From the NCBI GenBank assembly GCA_946494335.1, contig CAMMBV010000036.1, forward strand, positions 1 to 37,184: a stretch of 37,184 nucleotides of DNA, in the 5' to 3' direction. The notes beneath the pieces are model-generated. The model saw nothing but the letters and a program-made list of their open reading frames with translations, did not search any database and was not told the DNA's origin. The position numbers and the translations under genes were made by a program. Position 1 is the stretch's first letter; the number at the start of each line of letters is the position of its first letter. This document shows, one piece after another, positions 31,755 to 37,184 of the stretch. This stretch comes from an uncultured Ruminococcus sp. GTDB taxonomy: Bacteria; Bacillota; Clostridia; Lachnospirales; Lachnospiraceae.

Positions 31755-32435
31755 TTACTCGTTGTCGGCATTTAAGAACATCCAGATACCTGCTGCTATC
31801 GCTGCTCCCACAAGGGGGCCAACGATGAATACCCATACCTGAGAAAGGGCTTCGCCGCCTGCGAAAATCGCAGGTCCCAGGCTTCTTGCCGGGTTAACGC
31901 TGGTTCCTGTCAGCGGAATTCCAATGATATGTACGAAGGTCAGAGTAAGACCGATAACCAGTCCTGCCATATTAGAAAACTCTGCCTTGGATGTCACACC
32001 CAGGATTGCGATCAGGAAAATGCAGGTGAGTACAATCTCAACCAGCAGCGCGCCGCCCATACTTAAGTGCACATAAGAAGCGTCGCCGTATCCGTTTGTT
32101 CCAAGACCTGTAATCACAGGATCACACATGCTTCCGACAGCCTTTAAAAGTCCGGCTGCTGCCAGTCCGCCGATTACCTGTGCAATCACATAACCGATAA
32201 AATCTTTTGCATCCATTCTTTTGCTGATCAGCATAGCCAGTGAAACGGCCGGATTGATATGGCATCCGGAAATATTTCCGATGGAATAAGCCATAGCCAC
32301 AATAGACAGACCGAATGCTGCTGCAATTCCCAGAATTCCCAGCACACCGTCTATACCGCCTGAAATAGCAGCTGCACCGCAACTGACGAAAGTCAGCACA
32401 AATGTACCAATCAGCTCTGCTACATACTTTTTCAT
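31755..32435 (-). CDS. aqpZ: Aquaporin, MIP family (AqpZ-like)
   Basis: This is a six-helix water channel of 226 residues. Both NPA motifs are intact: GCHINPAVSLAM in the first half and TGTSVNPARSLGPA in the second. His in the VHIIGIPLTG segment and Arg after the second NPA fit the narrow filter of water-selective AqpZ proteins rather than the wider GlpF filter. I start at the ATG at 32435 (GGAGGAATTTGT upstream); the frame is open 27 codons further through the leader without a ribosome site. It has its own long leader of structured sequence (see 32670-32712), and it neighbours a mechanosensitive channel operon, which suggests an osmotic role. Confidence 0.93.
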   Translation of the reverse strand: MKKYVAELIGTFVLTFVSCGAAAISGGIDGVLGILGIAAAFGLSIVAMAYSIGNISGCHINPAVSLAMLISKRMDAKDFIGYVIAQVIGGLAAAGLLKAVGSMCDPVITGLGTNGYGDASYVHLSMGGALLVEIVLTCIFLIAILGVTSKAEFSNMAGLVIGLTLTFVHIIGIPLTGTSVNPARSLGPAIFAGGEALSQVWVFIVGPLVGAAIAAGIWMFLNADNE

Positions 32436-32669
32436 ACAAATTCCTCCGTTGTTTCTTTGTAATACTCTGGACCGTATCGGAGCCGGCAGTGCCGCTTTGG
32501 CCTGTCCGTTCTTCACAGGTTTTCCCCTTTTGGATTGCTTTTTACATAACCCTTATCCGTCCTGTATCCTGTCCTCGATGGTTTTTATTCCTGGTGGGAA
32601 TTGGTTTCAGCGGCTGTATCTTGGTTCAGATAAAGAAGAATCGGCTATGCTCAAAACAGAAAGCCTTCT

Positions 32670-32712
32670 CCGATACGGTTTCCGTATTCGGACTACAGTC
32701 CGTTACGTAACG
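32670..32712. promoter_or_regulatory. Three interlocked inverted repeats upstream of aqpZ
   Basis: Three perfect or near-perfect inverted repeats overlap end to end. CCGATACGG/CCGTATTCGG (32670-32691) has one bulged base. CGGACTACAGTCCG (32689-32702) shares its CGG with the first. CGTTACGTAACG (32701-32712) shares CG with the second. They are in the leader region of aqpZ, about 235-280 bases before its start. They could be stacked RNA hairpins or a row of operator sites. Confidence 0.6.
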
Positions 32713-32918
32713 TATCATATGCTTCTTTCAACTGCAAATAAAAAAACTGATTTTTATTTTTTTTGTCATTTTTAGACATTTTTCGCTTATGAGAATTGTT
32801 TCATTTTCATGAAAAATGACCATGATTTTCCCCTGAAATACCCCCACTGAAAAATTATATTATAATCAAATTTTACCCGAACTCGTTTCCTTAATAATAT
32901 GTTTTTGACTTTGTCCTA

Positions 32919-32946
32919 TTGTATTCGTGAAAAAAAATGCTATAAT
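32919..32946 (+). promoter_or_regulatory. Probable promoter of the DUF1275 gene
   Basis: TTGTAT (32919-32924) and a perfect TATAAT (32941-32946) with 16-base spacing lie 25 bases upstream of the start codon. Confidence 0.6.
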
Positions 32947-32970
32947 TATGCCCGGAAAGGACTGATAAAC

Positions 32971-33708
32971 ATGAACACACCTCAAAACAGCGGCGCCAAA
33001 ACAGAAGAATATCTGGCCTGTGAGAGATGGCTTGTTTTCGTGCTGATGATGCTGGTGGGCGGTTATCTCGGCGCCTTCACCTACTCCATCAGAGGCGGCG
33101 TATTCTGCAACGCCCAGACCGGAAACTTCGTCCTGCTGGCCATGGCGCTGGGAAACGGCAGCTGGTTTCACGCACTTTATTATATTATCCCCATAACGGC
33201 CTACTGTGCCGGGGCTTTTATCTCAGAGGCGGCTGCCAGCCAGATCAAACGGTTTAATCTGCTTCGCTGGGATACCCTTCTGATTATAATTGAAATCATT
33301 GCGGTGATTTTCCTTGGCTTTCTTCCGGAAAGCGCCCCCGTTCAGATCACCCAGGTTGTCATCAACCTGATCTGCTCCATGCAGTATAACACTTTCCGGC
33401 AGGCACAGGGCATCCCCATGGCTACCACCTTCTGTACCAATCACATACGCCAGGTAGGAATCGCTATCTGCAAAGCCATCCGGCATCCCGGTGAAAACGT
33501 ACAGTATCTGCGCAGAATGCTCATTCATTTAGGGATGCTGGCAACCTTCGTGGCAGGCGGCGTGGTATCCACCTTCCTGTGCGGTGTTCTGTTAGGCAAA
33601 GCCATCTGGTTTTCTCTTATTCCGCTGGTGATCGTCCTCATTGACCTTCTGTACGCGGATTTAAAGGGCGAAAAGGGAAAACTGAATCAGATTCCCCACG
33701 GACACTGA
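32971..33708 (+). CDS. DUF1275 (YoaK family) membrane protein
   Basis: The product is a 245-residue polytopic membrane protein, about six helices. The hallmark is in the first third: GGYLGAFTYSIRGGVFCNAQTGNFVLLAMAL, the G-x-DA-x-G-x-AQTGN-type motif of DUF1275/YoaK proteins. NTFRQAQGIPMATTFCTNHIRQ in the middle repeats the pattern (TxFCTNxxRQ). The biochemical function is not known. The ATG at 32971 follows AAAGGA by nine bases; an upstream open stretch of 24 codons contains the promoter. It is convergent with the nitroreductase gene, with no clear terminator in the 34-base gap. Confidence 0.85.
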   Translation: MNTPQNSGAKTEEYLACERWLVFVLMMLVGGYLGAFTYSIRGGVFCNAQTGNFVLLAMALGNGSWFHALYYIIPITAYCAGAFISEAAASQIKRFNLLRWDTLLIIIEIIAVIFLGFLPESAPVQITQVVINLICSMQYNTFRQAQGIPMATTFCTNHIRQVGIAICKAIRHPGENVQYLRRMLIHLGMLATFVAGGVVSTFLCGVLLGKAIWFSLIPLVIVLIDLLYADLKGEKGKLNQIPHGH

Positions 33709-33742
33709 TGATACCCTCTTTCCAAGACTTGAAAGTTTGTAT

Positions 33743-34342
33743 CTACCATTTGTTCCAGCGCACTTTGTTCTCTACCGTTGCTTTGACCTGAGAAGGCACA
33801 AGTGCGTCTTTGTCCGGATAACCGAGAACGACAAGAGCCGGAAGCCCCCAGCCCTCTGGCACCTTCAAAAATTCCCTGATCTGTTCCGGCTCTTTTTTTA
33901 CCGGAATATGTACAACAGACCCCAGCTCTTCCGCAGTTGCGGCAAGCAGCATATTTTCCACCAGCGCCCATGCCGCGCCATAATCCATAAGTCCGTAACC
34001 ATTTTTGTCTTCGCTCAAAGGGTATTTCTGTTTGAAATAAGGCAAAATGACACAGGCGGCTTCTTCAATCATGCTGCGCTGTCGGGGATAGGCAATTTTG
34101 AACATTTCCTGCTGGGGTGTTTTCGGCTCCGCAATGCGGCAGGGATAGGGACGGATAAATTTTGCCAGATCCAGAATGACAGCCTTATCTGTCAGTGTTA
34201 CCAGCTCCCAGCGTCTTTGATGATTGGAGGATGGCGCTTTCAGCCCTGCGTCCAAAATCCGTTCCAGCACTTCCCGGGGGATTTCCCGATCCTCAAACTG
34301 ACGGATACTTCTTCTTTTGTTGATCACTTCGTAAAATTCCAT
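33743..34342 (-). CDS. Nitroreductase family protein
   Basis: This 199-residue flavoprotein has the N-terminal FMN-binding signature (MEFYEVINKRRSIRQFEDREIP), an APSSNHQRRWELVTL segment, and the second half DYGAAWALVENMLLAATAEELGSVV that contacts FMN. The family reduces nitro-compounds, quinones or similar substrates with NAD(P)H, or dehalogenates; the substrate cannot be read. The ATG at 34342 follows GGGAGGATTAGCAA. A near-consensus promoter (34395-34423) precedes it, and a terminator at 34448-34486 separates it from the SSB-like gene. Confidence 0.88.
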   Translation of the reverse strand: MEFYEVINKRRSIRQFEDREIPREVLERILDAGLKAPSSNHQRRWELVTLTDKAVILDLAKFIRPYPCRIAEPKTPQQEMFKIAYPRQRSMIEEAACVILPYFKQKYPLSEDKNGYGLMDYGAAWALVENMLLAATAEELGSVVHIPVKKEPEQIREFLKVPEGWGLPALVVLGYPDKDALVPSQVKATVENKVRWNKW

Positions 34343-34394
34343 TTGCTAATCCTCCCTGATAGTCTATTTATTTACAGTCAATTATTTTACCGAT

Positions 34395-34423
34395 ATTTTA
34401 GCCGAACCTAACAGACCTGTCAA
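34395..34423 (-). promoter_or_regulatory. Promoter of the nitroreductase gene
   Basis: TTGACA (34418-34423) and TAAAAT (34395-34400) with an ideal 17-base spacer, about 53 bases upstream of the start codon. Confidence 0.75.
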
Positions 34424-34447
34424 GTATTTTTTCCTGTCGGCGCACTG

Positions 34448-34486
34448 AAAAAGCCGGAACAGAAGAACTATCTGTCCCGGCCTTTT
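34448..34486 (-). terminator. Intrinsic terminator after the SSB-like gene
   Basis: GCCGGGACAG pairs with CTGTTCCGGC (arms 34472-34481 and 34453-34462) around a nine-base loop, followed by TTTTT on the minus strand. It starts 25 bases past the SSB-like stop. Confidence 0.8.
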
Positions 34487-34510
34487 CACCATGGAAACAT
34501 TCTTAAATTC

Positions 34511-35137
34511 TCAGTCAATATACTCCAGTTTGCTGACCGAAACCTCATAAGCCGTCCTCTTTTCCGTCTCATTTTCGCTCAGTTTTTTCATGTACTCCCT
34601 GCTCTGAATCCTGCCCCAGATCAGCACATGTCCGCCCACCTGAAAGGCGGAAGCATACCTTGCATTTCTCCCCCAACAAATACAGGGGATGTAATCGGAT
34701 TTTCCATAGGGTCGGTTAACCGCAATGAGAAGATCTGCGATTTCTCTGCCCAGCGGAGTTTTCCGGTAAACCGGCGGCTTGCATATGTAACCGTCAAGGA
34801 AGATCTGATTCGATTTCATCGATTCATCTTCCTCTTCCACAAAGCTGATCTCTCTTGCAAATACCGAAAGCACAAGCCTGTTTTTCTTCTCCTCATGCCG
34901 GTTATAGGAACGGAACTGACCAAAGACCTGTATATACTCTCCCTCGTAATCCTGCGTTACGTCCACCAGTCTTTCAGAAACCATAACCGGTATCCGGTCC
35001 TCCGATTCGCTCAGCCTTTTTACAAGAACGTCGATCAGATAAAATCCTTCCCCGAATACCTGATGACTGAATGTAAACTGTGATGCGATCTTTCCCATAA
35101 TTGCTACCTGATTGTTTTCAATAATCTTATCTGCCAT
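34511..35137 (-). CDS. Single-stranded DNA-binding-like protein with two OB folds
   Basis: The 208-residue protein seems to hold two OB folds. The first (about residues 8-100) covers NNQVAIMGKIASQFTFSHQVFGEGFYLIDVLVKRLS and GEYIQVFGQFRSYNR. The second (about 108-208) is the more SSB-like: FLDGYICKPPVYRKTPLGREIADLLIAVNR, then PCICWGRNARYASAFQVGGHVLIWGRIQSREY. There is no acidic SSB C-terminal tip (DDDIPF-like), so it is not the replicative SSB. A role in DNA repair, recombination or mobile DNA metabolism is possible but unproven. The ATG at 35137 has GGAAGGGG upstream. It is divergent from bipA. Confidence 0.75.
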   Translation of the reverse strand: MADKIIENNQVAIMGKIASQFTFSHQVFGEGFYLIDVLVKRLSESEDRIPVMVSERLVDVTQDYEGEYIQVFGQFRSYNRHEEKKNRLVLSVFAREISFVEEEDESMKSNQIFLDGYICKPPVYRKTPLGREIADLLIAVNRPYGKSDYIPCICWGRNARYASAFQVGGHVLIWGRIQSREYMKKLSENETEKRTAYEVSVSKLEYID

Positions 35138-35238
35138 GAATGATAGTACCCCTTCCTCTTCGTTGTATTTTGTCTATATCATATGTATTCCCCCGTGCCG
35201 CTTTTTAGAACAAAAAAATTTTTTATTTTTATAATCCC

Positions 35239-35266
35239 TTGTATTCCCGGGAAAATGTGGTAGACT
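35239..35266 (+). promoter_or_regulatory. Probable promoter of bipA
   Basis: TTGTAT (35239-35244) and TAGACT (35261-35266) with 16-base spacing lie about 40 bases upstream of the start. An A/T-rich tract just ahead may act as an UP element. Confidence 0.5.
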
Positions 35267-35306
35267 TGTATCGTTAGATTTACCCGAGATGAGGAAGGAT
35301 ATTAAT

Positions 35307-37139
35307 ATGAAAATAAAAAGAGACGATATAAGAAACGTAGCCATCATTGCCCATGTCGATCACGGCAAAACAACTCTGGTGGATGAACTTTTAAAACAAA
35401 GCGGCGTTTTCCGCGAGAATCAGGAGGTCCAGGAAAGAGTCATGGACTCCAACGATATCGAAAGAGAACGTGGAATCACCATACTTTCCAAAAATACCGC
35501 CGTCACCTACAACGGCATAAAAATTAATATCATCGACACACCCGGCCACGCGGATTTCGGCGGCGAAGTGGAACGTGTTCTTAAGATGGTAAACGGCGTA
35601 ATCCTGGTGGTGGATGCCTTTGAAGGCCCCATGCCCCAGACAAAATTCGTTCTGCGCAAGGCTTTGGAGCTTGATCTGGACGTGATCGTCTGCATCAACA
35701 AAATCGACCGTCCCGAAGCCCGGCCGGAAGAGGTAGTGGACGAGGTTCTGGAGCTTTTGATGGATCTTGAGGCTTCCGACCGTCAGCTGGACTGCCCCTT
35801 TGTGTACGCCTCCGCCAAGTCCGGATATGCTGTCAAGGACCTGTCCGACAACCCGGAGGGCATGAAGCCTCTGTTTGAGACAATCGTGAACCATATTCCA
35901 GCACCGGAAGGCGACCCGGAAGCCGGCACCCAGCTTTTGATCAGTACCATCGATTATAACGAATACGTGGGCCGTATCGGTGTGGGAAAAGTGGACAACG
36001 GCAAAATCACCGTAAATCAGGAGGTCATGCTGGTCAACCATCACGAACCTGACAAGAAGAAAAAAGTAAAGATCAGCAAACTATATGAATTTGACGGCTT
36101 AAACAAAATTGAAGTGAGGGAAGCGTCCATTGGCTCCATCGTAGCCATTTCCGGTATCAGCGATATTCACATCGGCGATACCCTCTGCGATGTGGAGCAT
36201 CCGGAACCCATTCCTTTCCAGAAGATCTCAGAGCCCACCATTTCCATGCAGTTTATGGTCAATGACAGTCCTCTGGCCGGTCAGGAGGGAAAATATGTCA
36301 CCTCCCGCCATTTAAGAGACCGGCTCATGCGGGAGCTGAATACGGACGTCAGTCTCAGAGTGGAGGACACGGAATCTCCGGACTGCTTTAAGGTATCCGG
36401 CCGCGGAGAGCTTCATCTTTCCGTGCTGATAGAAAATATGCGCCGTGAAGGATACGAATTTGCGGTAAGCAAGGCGGAAGTTCTTTATAAAAAGGATGAA
36501 AGAGACCGGCTTTTAGAACCCATGGAGATCGCATATATCGATGTACCGGAAGAATTCTCCGGCTCCGTCATCCAAAAGCTCAGCGAAAGAAAGGGCGAAC
36601 TGCAGGGTATGAGCCTGGCAGGAGACGGCTCTACCCGTCTGGAATTCTCCATTCCGGCCCGGGGCCTGATCGGATACCGGGGTGAATTTATGACCAGCAC
36701 CAAGGGAAACGGCATTATGAACACCATATTCGACGGCTACGGCCCCTACAAAGGCGACATCCAGTACCGGAAACAGGGTTCCCTGATCGCCTTTGAAACG
36801 GGAGAATCCGTCACCTACGGACTGTTTTCCGCACAGGACCGGGGTACTTTATTTATCGGACCAGGCGAAAAGGTATATGCCGGCATGGTCATCGGACAAA
36901 ATGGAAAAGCGGAAGATATCGAACTGAACGTCTGCAAAACCAAACATCTGACCAACACCCGCTCTTCCTCCGCTGATGAAGCGCTGAAGCTGACGCCGCC
37001 CAGAATTTTAAGCCTGGAGCAGGCGTTGGAATTTATCGACAAAGACGAGCTTTTGGAGGTTACACCCACAAGTCTTCGTATCCGTAAAAAAATACTGGAT
37101 GCACGTCTGAGAAAAAGAGAGAACATGAAAATCGAGTAG
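35307..37139 (+). CDS. typA: Ribosome-associated translational GTPase BipA/TypA
   Basis: BipA is an EF-G-like GTPase that assists 50S subunit assembly and stress adaptation. G1 AHVDHGKT is at about residues 15-22, followed by the RERGITI switch, DTPGHADFGGEVER, NKID and SAKSG. The C-terminal BipA-specific domain (about 480-600) contains QYRKQGSLIAFETGESVTYGL and NVCKTKHLTNTRSSS. I start at the ATG at 35307 (610 residues), which has GAGGAAGGATATTAAT upstream; an ATG six codons earlier has none. The stop codon at 37137-37139 lies at the boundary with putative group II intron sequence, so the last residue or two and the stop could be supplied by the intron. Confidence 0.97.
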   Translation: MKIKRDDIRNVAIIAHVDHGKTTLVDELLKQSGVFRENQEVQERVMDSNDIERERGITILSKNTAVTYNGIKINIIDTPGHADFGGEVERVLKMVNGVILVVDAFEGPMPQTKFVLRKALELDLDVIVCINKIDRPEARPEEVVDEVLELLMDLEASDRQLDCPFVYASAKSGYAVKDLSDNPEGMKPLFETIVNHIPAPEGDPEAGTQLLISTIDYNEYVGRIGVGKVDNGKITVNQEVMLVNHHEPDKKKKVKISKLYEFDGLNKIEVREASIGSIVAISGISDIHIGDTLCDVEHPEPIPFQKISEPTISMQFMVNDSPLAGQEGKYVTSRHLRDRLMRELNTDVSLRVEDTESPDCFKVSGRGELHLSVLIENMRREGYEFAVSKAEVLYKKDERDRLLEPMEIAYIDVPEEFSGSVIQKLSERKGELQGMSLAGDGSTRLEFSIPARGLIGYRGEFMTSTKGNGIMNTIFDGYGPYKGDIQYRKQGSLIAFETGESVTYGLFSAQDRGTLFIGPGEKVYAGMVIGQNGKAEDIELNVCKTKHLTNTRSSSADEALKLTPPRILSLEQALEFIDKDELLEVTPTSLRIRKKILDARLRKRENMKIE

Positions 37140-37184
37140 GAGAGAGTGATTAACTCCCGTCCTCTCACAGCACCGGACATACGG
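37136..37184 (-). mobile_element. 3' end of a group II intron (partial, runs out of the window)
   Basis: On the minus strand the edge reads CCGTATGTCCGGTGCTG, GTGAGAGGACGGGAG, TTAATCA and CTCTCCTAC up to the bipA end. This matches my recollection of bacterial group II intron domain V (3' strand), domain VI with a bulged A in TTAATC, and an AC 3' terminus. The intron would run to the right with its reverse transcriptase outside the window. A search of Rfam intron models would settle this. Confidence 0.55.

Larger units (their letters stand above)
32436..32970. other. 535-base intergenic regulatory region between aqpZ and the DUF1275 gene
   Basis: This divergent gap holds the aqpZ leader (with its ribosome site), the interlocked inverted repeats at 32670-32712, an AT-rich stretch with ATTTTCATGAAAAAT-like symmetry near 32800, and a promoter for the plus-strand gene. 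A short minus-strand frame of about 30 codons begins near 32719 but has no ribosome site. No known riboswitch consensus was recognised. The aqpZ promoter is not obvious. Confidence 0.6.

Noticed and set aside
32436-32760. A c-di-AMP (ydaO-type) or other known riboswitch ahead of aqpZ
   Set aside because: The conserved 3' block AGCTAACCTCG and other consensus parts are absent on both strands.
32449-32775. Plus-strand frame of 108 codons in the gap between aqpZ and the DUF1275 gene
   Set aside because: It begins at a TTG without a ribosome site, crosses the inverted repeats, and has no recognisable features.

Overview
The window looks like a chromosomal segment of a Firmicute of the Lachnospiraceae type (Clostridia). 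The evidence is a FabK-based fatty acid cluster with a FabT-like MarR regulator, a lysine riboswitch ahead of dapA-dapB, a eukaryotic-type HisA, a DUF3786 protein, long-form HPF and strong AGGAGG-type ribosome sites before nearly every gene. The genus cannot be told from this sequence. Almost all genes are on the minus strand; only three (an IolH-like gene, a DUF1275 gene and bipA/typA) are on the plus strand.

Layout. (1) 1-1040: an Rpn/PD-(D/E)XK-type gene whose 3' end runs into what looks like an IS3-family terminal repeat. (2) 1.05-10.85 kb: a complete type II fatty acid operon, transcribed fabH-acpP-fabK-fabD-fabG-fabF-accB-fabZ-accC-accDA-(17-codon frame)-fabT. It has a good promoter and a candidate FabT site in the leader; AccD and AccA are fused. 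(3) 10.85-13.12 kb: a family 4 uracil-DNA glycosylase, an AraC/GyrI-like regulator and a DUF3786 protein. (4) 13.2-18.1 kb: envelope and stationary-phase genes, namely a repetitive Ig-like surface protein with a sortase-type tail, an L,D-transpeptidase and HPF. (5) 18.1-21.5 kb: a small sugar/inositol module with an IolG-like dehydrogenase, an AraC regulator and a divergent IolH-like isomerase. (6) 21.5-24.83 kb: hisA, a lipoprotein, and dapA-dapB under a lysine riboswitch with an intrinsic terminator.

(7) 24.84-32.44 kb is the most unusual part. It runs, in transcription order, from an aquaporin (followed by a strong terminator) to an amino-acid-type binding lipoprotein with no permease of its own. 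Twelve bases later comes a 1011-residue MscS-type channel carrying two extracytoplasmic Cache-like sensor regions. After that come an FHA-ABCG ATPase, its ABC-2 permease (overlapping by 83 bases) and a membrane-anchored coiled-coil protein. My reading is that the binding protein and channel form a ligand-sensing mechanosensitive channel, possibly working with the FHA-controlled exporter. That is inference from gene order and domain content. (8) 32.4-37.2 kb: a 535-base regulatory gap with three interlocked inverted repeats, then a DUF1275 protein, a nitroreductase, a tandem-OB SSB-like protein and BipA/TypA. The right edge looks like the 3' end of a group II intron.

Both edges carry repeat-type mobile sequence (IS end on the left, group II intron on the right), so the window may be a whole assembly contig broken at repeats. 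No tRNA, rRNA, CRISPR array, phage or plasmid genes were seen.
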